Positions 51,644 through 60,221 are shown, numbered from the stretch's first letter. The stretch: DNA of 64,000 nt from Sphingobacterium corticibacterium (GCF_004208525.1 NZ_SGIT01000004.1:248001-312000), one strand, 5' to 3'. The notes: generated from the sequence alone by a model not told the origin. A program made the numbers and translations.

Positions 51644-52760
51644 TATATTTCTCATCACGATGACCGTCGTTTATGTTGTTTTGGTGCTCTATATGTTGCG
51701 CGGATGGTTTCAGATTCCTTATTTTAACAGTGAGCAGGAGACGGTATCTACGCCTGTTTCGGTACTGATTGCTGCTCGTAACGAAGAGGAGAATATTGCG
51801 CGTACATTAGACTGTATTGTACAGCAGGACTTTCCAAAAGAACTTTTGCAGATTATCGTGGTGGATGACCATTCTACTGATAAAACGGCCACCATTGTCG
51901 CTTCGTATGCCTCACGAGGTGTCACTTTGCTTTCATTGAATGAGGGGGACAAGCTCAACTCGTATAAAAAGTTAGCGATAAGCCGAGCTATAGCACAAGC
52001 TTCTGGGGAGATAATTATTACAACCGATGCAGACTGCCGCATGGGGCGGGGATGGCTGCGCACTATCGTCCGTTGTTTTGAGGAAACTAGGGCGTATATG
52101 GTTTCGTCTCCCGTAGCATACGATGAGGAGAAGAGCTGTTTTGAACAACTACAGACGCTAGAGTTCTTGTACCTGATTGGTTTGGGCGCTGCGGGTATAG
52201 GAAATAAAAATCCTACGACCTGTAATGGGGCAAACCTTGCTTATCGACGGGACTTGTTTTACGAAATGGGTGGTTTTAACGGTATAGATAATCTTGCTTC
52301 GGGTGATGACGAATTGTTTTTACATAAAGTCGCGGAAAAATATGCTGCAAAAATAAGATTCTGCAAATCGAAAGAAGCTATTGTCTACACCGATGCGAAA
52401 GCAACGCTTTCGGCATTTATTAGCCAAAGGAGACGTTGGGCTTCAAAAAGTACCAAATATCGAGATAAGCGGGTCGTCTGCTTGGGAGTCAGTATATGGC
52501 TATTCAATTTGTCGCTCATTGCGGGTTTGCTACAGTTTGTTGTGGATTTACCTAACATTCATGTGTTATTTCTGTTGGCTTTCGGAATGAAGCTGTTGGT
52601 GGAATTAGTTTTTATTTATCCCCTTTGCAGTCTTGTAAATAGACACTTTTTGTTGGTGTACCTATTCCCTTTATCGTTTATACATGCCGTTTACCTTGTG
52701 TACATAGGTGTAGCCGGTAATGTGGGTAAATATGATTGGAAAGGTAGGAAGGTTCGTTAA
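51621..52760 (+). CDS. Family 2 glycosyltransferase, membrane-bound
   Basis: A 379-residue GT2 with an N-terminal membrane segment (about residues 7-27), a catalytic domain (about 45-275) and C-terminal membrane segments. Typical motifs are VSVLIAARNEEENI, the nucleotide-binding VVDDHSTD, a DAD-like metal motif TTDADCRMGRG, and the QxxRW motif ISQRRRWASKS. The donor and acceptor are unknown; it resembles the group synthesising polysaccharides or glycolipids. It overlaps the UPF0104 gene by 23 nt. A start at ATG 51660 is possible. Confidence 0.87.
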   Translation: MWVTTSLDIFLITMTVVYVVLVLYMLRGWFQIPYFNSEQETVSTPVSVLIAARNEEENIARTLDCIVQQDFPKELLQIIVVDDHSTDKTATIVASYASRGVTLLSLNEGDKLNSYKKLAISRAIAQASGEIIITTDADCRMGRGWLRTIVRCFEETRAYMVSSPVAYDEEKSCFEQLQTLEFLYLIGLGAAGIGNKNPTTCNGANLAYRRDLFYEMGGFNGIDNLASGDDELFLHKVAEKYAAKIRFCKSKEAIVYTDAKATLSAFISQRRRWASKSTKYRDKRVVCLGVSIWLFNLSLIAGLLQFVVDLPNIHVLFLLAFGMKLLVELVFIYPLCSLVNRHFLLVYLFPLSFIHAVYLVYIGVAGNVGKYDWKGRKVR

Positions 52761-53498
52761 TTAACCTTCCACCTTTGCTTTGATAATTTCTTCTGCTTTT
52801 TTTACAATCTCTTCTGCGTTCATCCCGGTTGTGTCCAACGGTTGCAATACCTCCCAACTCATGGAAGTGAAAGGGCGTAGCGGAAACATCCCATATTTCA
52901 CCATTAAATAGGACCCTGTAATAGCGATAGGAACGACGAGTGCATCCGGATTCTTTTTCAAGAGGGTGGCGATCCCACCTACTGAAAAGGCTTTCATTGT
53001 ACCTGTTTTTGTACGTGTTCCTTCCGGAAAAATAAAAGCTGACCAATTTTTGGTTTTCATGTTGTTCGCCAGTTTTAAAATTTCTGCAATAGATTGTTTG
53101 GGATCTTTACGGTCTATGTTCGCCGCACCACCATGTACCAGGTTATAAGATATACTGGGAATTCCCGCTTTGGCCAGTTCAATTTTGGAAATGAATTTTC
53201 CGTGAAACCGTCGTAAAAAATAAATCATGGGTGGGATGTCAAAGGTACTCTGGTGATTCGCAACAAAAATAATCGGTCTTCCTGTCGGAATATTTCTGTT
53301 ATCTACAAACTGTGTGCGATTAAACAATGTGTAGTTGCAGGCAACCAAAAAGCCGTTTAAAAGATCTACACTTTTTTTATGAGCAGTATATCCGCCAAAT
53401 TTAAAGCAAAGCCATTGAATGGGGTGAAAAATTAGCAATGACACAGCAAAGCAGATATAAAATATAGGCGTAAGTATATAACCAAGTGCTTTTCTCAT
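52761..53498 (-). CDS. plsC: 1-acyl-sn-glycerol-3-phosphate acyltransferase (PlsC-like)
   Basis: A 245-residue membrane-associated acyltransferase making phosphatidic acid. The catalytic motif is NHQSTFD (His, Asp; residues about 81-87), and the substrate-binding motif is FPEGTRT (about 157-163). A hydrophobic N-terminal region anchors it. It is tail-to-tail with the glycosyltransferase, with no gap. Other PlsC-fold acyltransferases (for lysolipids or ornithine lipids) cannot be ruled out. Confidence 0.85.
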   Translation of the reverse strand: MRKALGYILTPIFYICFAVSLLIFHPIQWLCFKFGGYTAHKKSVDLLNGFLVACNYTLFNRTQFVDNRNIPTGRPIIFVANHQSTFDIPPMIYFLRRFHGKFISKIELAKAGIPSISYNLVHGGAANIDRKDPKQSIAEILKLANNMKTKNWSAFIFPEGTRTKTGTMKAFSVGGIATLLKKNPDALVVPIAITGSYLMVKYGMFPLRPFTSMSWEVLQPLDTTGMNAEEIVKKAEEIIKAKVEG

Positions 53499-53684
53499 TT
53501 GACTAAAATTTTGCGAATTTACGATTATTAACGGGAAATCGGGAATTAGAGCGTGGCGGCGCTGACATTATACCGGAGGTTTATTACCTTAAAAGGGGAC
53601 AAAAGTTTAGGAATACTCTTATTTGTAAATAATAGTAAGTATTTGTTTAAATATATTTATACTTATTTTAATATAATTTATTTT

Positions 53685-53692
53685 TATATTTG
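53685..53692 (+). promoter_or_regulatory. Candidate -7 element for the DUF2089 operon
   Basis: TATATTTG matches TAnnTTTG. Transcription would begin about 12 nt before ATG 53708. The TTG inside this element should not be used as a start codon. Confidence 0.5.
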
Positions 53693-53707
53693 AAAAAAGA
53701 AGGCCGT

Positions 53708-53983
53708 ATGATGAAATTACCGACAATTTGCCCAAGTTGCGAGAATCAACTAGTAGTATCAAAACTGGTTTGTATGAATTGTGAAACGGAAGTTTCCGGT
53801 AAATATCATTTGCCAGTGCTCATGCAGTTAAGTATTGAAGAACAGGAATTTGTCTTACAGTTCTTAATAAATTCGGGAAGCCTAAAGGAAATGGCTAATC
53901 AAATGGGGAAGAGTTATCCAACTGTACGGAACAAGCTGGATGATTTGATAAACAGGATAAAAATGCTGAAAAATGAAGAATAA
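53708..53983 (+). CDS. DUF2089 family zinc-ribbon / helix-turn-helix protein
   Basis: A 91-residue cytoplasmic protein. The N-terminal part has two Cys-x2-Cys pairs (CPSCE, CMNCE) of a zinc ribbon. The C-terminal part, SLKEMANQMGKSYPTVRNKLD, is a helix-turn-helix like that of sigma-70 region 4 or small regulators. This suggests DNA binding and regulation of its own operon. It is the first gene, overlapping the next membrane-protein gene by 11 nt. The start is ATG 53708 (or 53711). Confidence 0.8.
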   Translation: MMKLPTICPSCENQLVVSKLVCMNCETEVSGKYHLPVLMQLSIEEQEFVLQFLINSGSLKEMANQMGKSYPTVRNKLDDLINRIKMLKNEE

Positions 53984-54458
53984 TCAAATCTATAAGGAAA
54001 GTCAAAGCTTTATAACGTGGTGGCTGTGTTTATTATACTTGTTTATTATAGGGGTAGGTGTCTACACGGCATGGAGTTATTCAGATCAAGGAAAAATAGG
54101 AGAATTTTCCATAGGAGCCTTGATTGGTCTGATAGCATTTGCTATCATCTTTTTTACGAGACTTCAATCGCGTATAGATGCAGAAGGTATACATATCCGT
54201 TTTTTTCCATTTATATGGAAAGAAAAAACATGGCGTTGGAACGAGATAGGAGATGTGTATGTGAAGCGATATAGTCCATGGGAATATGGTGGTTGGGGTT
54301 ATCGGTTCGGTAGAGGAGGAACAGCTTTTACGACGAAGGGTTCATATGGAATTCATCTTGTGGTTCAAAGAAACAGAGCTAAAATGCTCATTGGGACACA
54401 AAAGCCGAAAGAGGTAAACGAAATATTAAAACTATATCGTAAAGTTAATCAAGGGTAA
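53973..54458 (+). CDS. Small membrane protein with a PH-like domain
   Basis: A 161-residue protein with two membrane segments at about residues 17-34 and 45-63, followed by a soluble beta-rich domain resembling bacterial PH domains (SRIDAEGIHIRFFPFIW, WGYRFGRGG, GIHLVVQRNRAKMLIGTQKP). Function unknown. It overlaps the DUF2089 gene by 11 nt and is 3 nt before the next gene, suggesting tight co-expression. Confidence 0.72.
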   Translation: MKNNQIYKESQSFITWWLCLLYLFIIGVGVYTAWSYSDQGKIGEFSIGALIGLIAFAIIFFTRLQSRIDAEGIHIRFFPFIWKEKTWRWNEIGDVYVKRYSPWEYGGWGYRFGRGGTAFTTKGSYGIHLVVQRNRAKMLIGTQKPKEVNEILKLYRKVNQG

Positions 54459-54461
54459 AAT

Positions 54462-55046
54462 ATGAAGCATAATATGGAACGAATGTTCTTAAACCCATTT
54501 GAAGATTATTTGGAGAGAAATCTATTATGGATAGGTTTAGTTGGTTTTGTAGCAAGCATAACAATTTCCTATTTTGGAAAAATTGTGTTTGATGGTGTTA
54601 TTCAAATCCACATGGGCGCAACAAGTCTAACCGCTATTATATTAGGAAATCTGTCAAATATGGGAATTTTGACATTAGGACTGTTCATGCTGGCGAAGGT
54701 CCTGTATAAAAAAACTCGTTTTGTTGATATATTAAACAATGTGCTGATCGCTAGAATACCCATGTTATTTGCCGGTTTGTTGGTTGTTTGGATGACAAAG
54801 CTAATTCCAATGAGAAAGACAGCAGAAATTAATCTCGTCACTTCATTAGATCAGTCGAACATGATGTGGGTCGCCCTTTTAGCTATTTTCCTGCTGTTTA
54901 TGATCGTTTATTTTTTCTATCTACTCGTGATTGGTATTCGGCATTCGATCAATAGTAAGAAATTTGGGCATGGTTTTTTGATAGTAATTGTAGTGTTCGT
55001 ATTGGACGGTATGGCGTTATTGGTATATAGAGGGTTTTTTATATGA
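54462..55046 (+). CDS. Multi-pass membrane protein (YIP1-like)
   Basis: A 194-residue protein with about five hydrophobic segments. The N-terminal MERMFLNPFEDYLERN and the layout resemble Yip1-domain membrane proteins, though this is a loose match. An alternative start is ATG 54474. It overlaps the following hydrolase by 4 nt (ATGA), so translation is coupled. Function unknown. Confidence 0.65.
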   Translation: MKHNMERMFLNPFEDYLERNLLWIGLVGFVASITISYFGKIVFDGVIQIHMGATSLTAIILGNLSNMGILTLGLFMLAKVLYKKTRFVDILNNVLIARIPMLFAGLLVVWMTKLIPMRKTAEINLVTSLDQSNMMWVALLAIFLLFMIVYFFYLLVIGIRHSINSKKFGHGFLIVIVVFVLDGMALLVYRGFFI

Positions 55047-56398
55047 AATATTATATTGTTTTTTTAATTGTATTGCTTCAATCGTGTTTTGGATATAGTC
55101 AAAAATTTGTGGGGACTTGGCAAGGAGAACTAAACGTACAGGGCGTTGCCCTACCGCTGATTTTCCATTTGGAGCATGCCTCGGTATGGAAAGGAGCCAT
55201 GGAGAGCCCTGCGCAAGGAAACGCGAAACTTCCTGTTAGCGCAATCCACATTGAGCAGGATTCCATATCTATAGCCGTTGCTTCGATTGGTTTAACCTAT
55301 AACGGTAAACTGTTATCAGATGGAGTAATTGAGGGTGTTGTGTCCCAAAACAGCATGACATTTCTGATGCGTCTATTAAAAGCGGAGAATACGCTCGCAA
55401 AACGGCGGAGACCACAACTGCCCGAGCCACCGTATAGTTATGATACAGTAGATGTTACGTTTTCCAGTGAATACGATGACGTCAAGTTAGCAGGAACAAT
55501 AACGACGCCCCGGAAAGGTGAGAAGCTACCAGCTGTCGTCTTGGTAAGCGGGAGCGGTCCGCAAGATCGAGACGAAACGATAATAGGACATAAACCTTTT
55601 AAAGTGATAGCCGATTATCTGACAAAGCAAGGTGTGGTCGTGTTGCGGTATGACGAACGTGGTATTGGTGCTTCTACCGGAAACTATCCAAAAAGCACCA
55701 TTGGTGATTTCAGTCGTGATGTCATTGCTGCTGTAGGGTTTATACAAAAACAAGAAAGAGTAGATCCTGCGCGGGTGGGAATCATTGGACATAGTGAAGG
55801 GGCACTTATTGCAGAACTGATTGCCGGCGAATCTTCCGCCGATGTTGGTTTTATCGGTCTTTTAGGAGCACCGGCGATTCCCATTGATTCGCTTATGGTA
55901 TTGCAAGCTTTCGAAATAGGGAAACTAATGGGGATGTCGACGGAAGCACTTCAAGAGGCGAAAGAAGTGAATCGTCGGAATTTTGCCACTGTAAAGAGTG
56001 ATCTGGGTGATGAAGATGCTTACCGCCAAATTCTGGAGAATATGTCATTACCATTGCCAAACCTTTCCGATAGCCAAAAAGACGAAATAAAAATGATGGT
56101 ATTACCGGCTTATCGTTATTTTATGCGAATAGATCCCATCCCTTTTATTAAAAAAATAGATGTTCCTGTGTTTGCAGCCTACGGGACAAAAGACGTACAG
56201 GTTCCCTTCGCGCCTAATTTGGAGAGTTTGACCGACCATTTACCCCCAAATGAAAGGAATTTTCTAAAAGCGTATGATGGATTAAATCACCTCTTCCAAA
56301 CAGCCGAAACAGGTGCTGTTTCGGAATATATTGAAATTGAAGAAACATTTAATGAGAAGGTACTTTCTGATCTCGCAAAATGGATAAATGATCTGTAG
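55043..56398 (+). CDS. Exported alpha/beta hydrolase
   Basis: A 451-residue protein with a signal peptide (about residues 1-19), an N-terminal beta domain (TWQGELNVQG; residues about 25-120) and a C-terminal alpha/beta hydrolase domain. The oxyanion segment VLVSGSGPQDRDETI is typical for this group. The nucleophile Ser is in IIGHSEGALIAE, with a following Asp near GTKDVQVP and His in DGLNHLFQ. It is the last gene of the DUF2089 operon and overlaps the membrane-protein gene by 4 nt. Likely an esterase or peptidase; substrate unknown. Confidence 0.82.
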   Translation: MKYYIVFLIVLLQSCFGYSQKFVGTWQGELNVQGVALPLIFHLEHASVWKGAMESPAQGNAKLPVSAIHIEQDSISIAVASIGLTYNGKLLSDGVIEGVVSQNSMTFLMRLLKAENTLAKRRRPQLPEPPYSYDTVDVTFSSEYDDVKLAGTITTPRKGEKLPAVVLVSGSGPQDRDETIIGHKPFKVIADYLTKQGVVVLRYDERGIGASTGNYPKSTIGDFSRDVIAAVGFIQKQERVDPARVGIIGHSEGALIAELIAGESSADVGFIGLLGAPAIPIDSLMVLQAFEIGKLMGMSTEALQEAKEVNRRNFATVKSDLGDEDAYRQILENMSLPLPNLSDSQKDEIKMMVLPAYRYFMRIDPIPFIKKIDVPVFAAYGTKDVQVPFAPNLESLTDHLPPNERNFLKAYDGLNHLFQTAETGAVSEYIEIEETFNEKVLSDLAKWINDL

Positions 56399-56421
56399 AG
56401 ACAGTATGTTTACGTCTCTAC
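56395..56421. repeat. Small palindromic repeat / bidirectional terminator
   Basis: GTAGAGAC (56395-56402) pairs with GTCTCTAC (56414-56421), with an inner GTA/TAC pairing across one bulged base. It overlaps the stop codons of two convergent genes. The outer arms resemble a palindrome type known to me from many Bacteroidetes and cyanobacterial genomes (GTAGAGACG...CGTCTCTAC). No other copy is seen in the window. Confidence 0.6.
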
Positions 56422-57128
56422 GGGGTTGTATTTGCAACTGGTAATATCTTTCCATTATAATATTTGTGGCCATTTTGCGCAAAATCCGCGATGTAACGTC
56501 CCATTTCAAAAGCGAGTGTGCCAGCTTCTGCACCGGGAAATGCTGCCTCAAACATCTCCGTTTGTGAAGAGCCTAACGCTAGGCAGTTTACCTTAATGCC
56601 TTGCTCCTTAAACTCTTCCGCAAGACATTCTGTTAAAGTAGCTAATGCTCCTTTACTTGTGGAATAGGCAGAAAGACCAGCAAATTTTGATGCGCCTTGA
56701 AAACCACCCATGCTTCCTATATTGACGATATGACTTCCGTTTTTCATAAACGGAACAACATTTTTAATCATATTAATATGTCCTAGCAGATTGGTCTGTA
56801 ATACTTGTGCAAACTCCTCCAATGACGTTTCGAGAAAAGGTTTATTAATTAATATTCCCGCATTATTGATCAAGATATCCACCGTGTCAAATTTTGATTG
56901 GATAAAGGGCACTAAAGCGTCCGGGTAGTTGTCGTATATCACGTCAAATTGGGCTGGATAGAGCTCTCCGCCTTCTGGATTGAGCGAAGAAGAGATTTCA
57001 TGAAGTTTGCGTAGTTTGTCCCCCGAGCGCGCTAATGCAATGACTTTGTTCTCCTTTTTGGCCGTGAAATCTAAAACCGCTTCAAATCCAATCCCACTGC
57101 TTGCACCCGTAATAATGATATTTGCCAT
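56418..57128 (-). CDS. SDR family oxidoreductase
   Basis: A 236-residue short-chain dehydrogenase/reductase. The cofactor loop is ITGASSGIGFEA (about residues 6-17), the NNAG motif is ILINNAGIL, and the active site is Ser (INIGSMGGF) with Tyr-x3-Lys in AYSTSKGALA. Length and layout are those of classical SDRs. Substrate unknown. It follows the UPF0104 gene by 5 nt on the same strand and ends at a palindrome. Confidence 0.9.
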   Translation of the reverse strand: MANIIITGASSGIGFEAVLDFTAKKENKVIALARSGDKLRKLHEISSSLNPEGGELYPAQFDVIYDNYPDALVPFIQSKFDTVDILINNAGILINKPFLETSLEEFAQVLQTNLLGHINMIKNVVPFMKNGSHIVNIGSMGGFQGASKFAGLSAYSTSKGALATLTECLAEEFKEQGIKVNCLALGSSQTEMFEAAFPGAEAGTLAFEMGRYIADFAQNGHKYYNGKILPVANTTP

Positions 57129-57133
57129 AATAT

Positions 57134-58057
57134 TTATTCTTCTTTTTCTAAAGCTTTTTCTACCTCTTCCGCTGAGGGCAATTTATTTGCTCCCAAACGT
57201 TGGGGTCTTAAGATATAATAGAGACCGGAACTTGCGACCAGCAACGAAATAATATAAAAAAGCAAACTGATCAGCACGGCAAGGTGGGGGTCAAGTTGAA
57301 AATACGTCGCTCCAAATGCCATGAGCGATTCGCGTAAACCGGCACCTCCCAGTATAGAGGGCACAATAGCAACCAACGATGAAACTAAAAAGATTAATAG
57401 ATAGGGAGAGAATTTTCCCGCGAAGCCTAGCGCATGCAGGATAGCAATGGCACTCAAGGTCTGGAAACTTTGTACGGCCAGCGCTTTTATATGCGTAATG
57501 ACGAATTTCGATAGAAATTCTTTGAAAAAAAGTTGTAAAAAATACAGATAAGTCGCGGTACCTATCACCAAGACACTAATCGTGACGACATGAGGTATGG
57601 CTAGTCGCGGCATAAACATAATCAGGCACCCCGTAATGATGGATAATGCCCATAATCCGCTCAATCGATCAAAGAACACGGCGGTTAATACTCTTCTTCC
57701 TTTGATCGCATAATTTTTTTTTAAAAAATATATTTTGTAGCCATCTCCGCCAATACCCCCTGGTAAGAAAAAATTATAGAGCAGACCGACTTGATAAAGT
57801 CTTAAATTATAACGTTCGCTGATATGAAGTCCGATCACTTTTAAAAAGCTGTTTAACCGAGATGATGCGATTAATTGCGACACTGCATAAGACAATAAAG
57901 CGAGAAAAAGATAGAGCGGATTACATTTTTCCAATGCGCTCTTCAGCTCGGTGAACGATATTTTCTGTGAAACCCAATAGATAGCCGCCACCGTAATGAG
58001 TATCTTAAAAATGTTTTTAACGTACGTCCAGAATTTACTTTTCTTCATTGCCATCAT
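57134..58057 (-). CDS. UPF0104 / lysylphosphatidylglycerol-synthase-type membrane protein (second copy)
   Basis: A 307-residue multi-pass protein with about seven to eight membrane segments and the family motif YNFFLPGGIGGDGYKIYFL (about residues 87-105). It is a paralogue of the protein at 50669-51643, probably with another lipid-linked role. ATG 58055-58057 overlaps the stop of the upstream gene as TGATG; the frame continues upstream but starts best there. It is followed by an SDR after 5 nt. Confidence 0.82.
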   Translation of the reverse strand: MMAMKKSKFWTYVKNIFKILITVAAIYWVSQKISFTELKSALEKCNPLYLFLALLSYAVSQLIASSRLNSFLKVIGLHISERYNLRLYQVGLLYNFFLPGGIGGDGYKIYFLKKNYAIKGRRVLTAVFFDRLSGLWALSIITGCLIMFMPRLAIPHVVTISVLVIGTATYLYFLQLFFKEFLSKFVITHIKALAVQSFQTLSAIAILHALGFAGKFSPYLLIFLVSSLVAIVPSILGGAGLRESLMAFGATYFQLDPHLAVLISLLFYIISLLVASSGLYYILRPQRLGANKLPSAEEVEKALEKEE

Positions 58058-58371
58058 CACGAAATGGATAAAATACGCGTATAGAACAACACAAGATACA
58101 AACATACAAAGATACCGGTCAATGAAAAAAGCCAATTATATTCTGTTTTTGTATATTTATCTCTTAATACCGGTATGAGGAATGCAATAAATACCAAGAG
58201 CAATAAAATGGGGAAAATGAATGCCCAGCGATGCGGAAAGAAAATCCGTTGCGACATCATCTCAGGATTTGTGAAATAAACAATTATGGGGAACGCAATA
58301 AGGATAATGGTAATACGTAGCATAGCCTTTGCAACAATCTTGCTTATGGTATGATTTTTGGATGAGCTCAT
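58057..58371 (-). CDS. Small membrane protein of unknown function
   Basis: A 104-residue protein with three hydrophobic segments (about residues 17-33, 49-67 and 81-98) and no recognised family. Its stop codon overlaps the start of the UPF0104 gene, showing it is the first gene of a three-gene operon. Divergent from the lipoprotein at 58437. Confidence 0.6.
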   Translation of the reverse strand: MSSSKNHTISKIVAKAMLRITIILIAFPIIVYFTNPEMMSQRIFFPHRWAFIFPILLLLVFIAFLIPVLRDKYTKTEYNWLFSLTGIFVCLYLVLFYTRILSIS

Positions 58372-58392
58372 TCAATGCAGCGTTATAATTTA

Positions 58393-58400
58393 TATATTTG
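58393..58400 (+). promoter_or_regulatory. Candidate -7 element for the lipoprotein gene
   Basis: TATATTTG matches TAnnTTTG, with TTC near the -33 position. The predicted leader before ATG 58437 is about 33 nt. Confidence 0.45.
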
Positions 58401-58436
58401 CGAATATACTCAATTCAGAAAACTAATTTTTACATT

Positions 58437-58991
58437 ATGCGAAAACATATCTTATCCGTATGTACAATCTTTACACTGGTGGTGCTTTTAGCATCCTGTG
58501 GAGCTCAACGAAAATCTTCTGCTGGAAGCGGTACATCGCTAGGCAATGACGGTCCATCTGCCCGTGAGTGGCGAAATGGGCTAAAGGGTAAATGGGTGTT
58601 AAACGCTGTAGATCGGGAAGATGTTCCTACCGCCTACACGATTAAGAATATTTTTGATGAAGCACCGGTAGATTGTTTTATTGGCAGTGTGTGGACCCTT
58701 CCTGGGGGTAACTATCAGGGAAGTATTGTTTTTAATGCTTCGGGAACGTTATGTGCTGATGGCGCGACACGGAGTATTGTATGGTCGATATACGACATCC
58801 CGAACGATAATTTGCACCCACAGTTTCAATTTAAGAAAATATACTCAGGTGAGAAAGCTCGGAATGTAACAACGGGTTATCGTTTGGATCTTTCGTATTC
58901 CGACGGCCAGTCATTGATCATGCGTATGCCTATCCCACTGGATAACGGAACCGGTCATCTTGTGTTCAATTTCTCGCGCGTACAAGACTAA
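58437..58991 (+). CDS. Lipocalin-like lipoprotein
   Basis: A 184-residue exported protein with a lipoprotein signal ending LLASC (Cys about residue 21). The rest reads as alternating beta strands with a GKWVLNAV start and paired aromatic residues, similar to Bacteroidetes lipocalin-like domains. A ligand or partner is unknown. The shorter start at ATG 58437 places the signal peptide correctly. It precedes gmd but a degenerate repeat lies between them. Confidence 0.68.
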   Translation: MRKHILSVCTIFTLVVLLASCGAQRKSSAGSGTSLGNDGPSAREWRNGLKGKWVLNAVDREDVPTAYTIKNIFDEAPVDCFIGSVWTLPGGNYQGSIVFNASGTLCADGATRSIVWSIYDIPNDNLHPQFQFKKIYSGEKARNVTTGYRLDLSYSDGQSLIMRMPIPLDNGTGHLVFNFSRVQD

Positions 58992-59005
58992 ATCAAGTGA
59001 TCAAT

Positions 59006-59047
59006 AAGGAGTGACTGGTAAAAAGTATAGACTGCTCGTTACTCCTT
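59006..59047 (+). terminator. Possible hairpin terminator between the lipoprotein gene and gmd
   Basis: AAGGAGTGAC (59006-59015) pairs with GTTACTCCTT (59038-59047), one G-U pair, with a 22-nt loop. No T tract follows, so termination is uncertain. Its right arm is part of a 7-mer repeat array. Confidence 0.4.
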
Positions 59048-59064
59048 ACGCATTACGATTTACT
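59037..59064 (+). repeat. Degenerate 7-bp tandem repeat (four units)
   Basis: CGTTACT, CCTTACG, CATTACG and ATTTACT follow one another without gaps, each of form nnTTACn. This resembles the NNTTACN intergenic arrays I know from some Bacteroidetes genomes. It ends 6 nt before ATG 59070 of gmd. Confidence 0.45.
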
Positions 59065-59069
59065 AAAAT

Positions 59070-60221
59070 ATGGATACACATAAAACCAAAGTTGCCTTAA
59101 TTACCGGTATTACAGGTCAAGATGGAGCTTACCTAGCCGAATTTCTATTAAAGAAAGGCTACACCGTTCACGGCTTGAAGAGACGTTCTTCCCTATTCAA
59201 TACCGACCGTATTGATCATCTTTATCAGGATCCACACGCAAGCAAGCGTAATTTTATGCTGCATTATGGTGATTTGACAGATTCTAGTAATCTGATTCGG
59301 ATTATTCAAGAAATTCAGCCAGATGAAATCTATAATTTAGCCGCACAATCCCATGTCAAGGTAAGTTTTGATACGCCTGAGTATACGGCAAATGCGGATG
59401 GTATCGGTGCATTACGGATTTTAGATGCGGTTCGCCTATTAGGACTGACTAAAAAAACAAAAATATATCAGGCATCTACTTCGGAGCTGTACGGTTTGGT
59501 ACAGGAAGTTCCACAAAGCGAAAGAACACCATTTTATCCACGTAGCCCTTATGCCGTCGCGAAATTATACGGTTATTGGATTACGGTGAACTACCGCGAA
59601 GCGTACGGCATGTATGCGTGTAACGGTATTCTGTTTAATCACGAAAGTCCGGTGCGTGGAGAAACTTTTGTAACCCGCAAGATAACGCGGGCGGTCGCAA
59701 AGATCGCGTTGGGTTTACAGGATAAGTTATTTTTAGGCAATCTGTCGGCGCAGCGCGACTGGGGACATGCGAAAGACTACGTGGAAGCGATGTGGTTAAT
59801 TTTGCAACAGCAACAACCTGAAGACTATGTTATTGCGACCGGTGTAACGACTACGGTTCGAGATTTTGTGCGTATGGCTTTTGCAGAACTGGGCATAGAG
59901 ATCGAATTTAGTGGTAAAGATGAACATGAAAAAGGAGTTATCATCGACCGTGATGAAGAGATATTGGACCGCTTGAATATTCCTGTGGAACATATAAAAT
60001 TGGGCCAAACTGTGGTAAAAGTTGATCCGCAGTATTTCCGACCTACAGAGGTAGATTTATTAATCGGCGATCCATCCAAAGCAAACAATAAGCTTGGCTG
60101 GCATCCCAAATACTCGTTGCCCATGTTAGTGAAAGAGATGGTAGACAGTGATTTGCAGTTAATGCGGAAAGAAGAGTACCTGAAAAAAGGAGGCTTCACC
60201 ATTCTGAATTATTTTGAATAG
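59070..60221 (+). CDS. gmd: GDP-mannose 4,6-dehydratase
   Basis: A 383-residue SDR-type enzyme converting GDP-mannose to GDP-4-keto-6-deoxymannose, the first step toward GDP-fucose or rhamnose-like sugars. The cofactor loop is ITGITGQDGAYLAEFL (residues about 12-27), and the Tyr-x3-Lys pair is in SPYAVAKLYGYW. The family motif FNHESPVRGETFVTRKI follows. It is slightly longer than the usual about 345-375 residues. No fcl or other sugar genes are adjacent, so the final sugar is unknown. Confidence 0.96.
   Translation: MDTHKTKVALITGITGQDGAYLAEFLLKKGYTVHGLKRRSSLFNTDRIDHLYQDPHASKRNFMLHYGDLTDSSNLIRIIQEIQPDEIYNLAAQSHVKVSFDTPEYTANADGIGALRILDAVRLLGLTKKTKIYQASTSELYGLVQEVPQSERTPFYPRSPYAVAKLYGYWITVNYREAYGMYACNGILFNHESPVRGETFVTRKITRAVAKIALGLQDKLFLGNLSAQRDWGHAKDYVEAMWLILQQQQPEDYVIATGVTTTVRDFVRMAFAELGIEIEFSGKDEHEKGVIIDRDEEILDRLNIPVEHIKLGQTVVKVDPQYFRPTEVDLLIGDPSKANNKLGWHPKYSLPMLVKEMVDSDLQLMRKEEYLKKGGFTILNYFE

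Noticed and set aside
53690..53707. TTG start for the DUF2089 gene
   Set aside because: This TTG is part of the TATATTTG promoter element; ATG 53708 is available.
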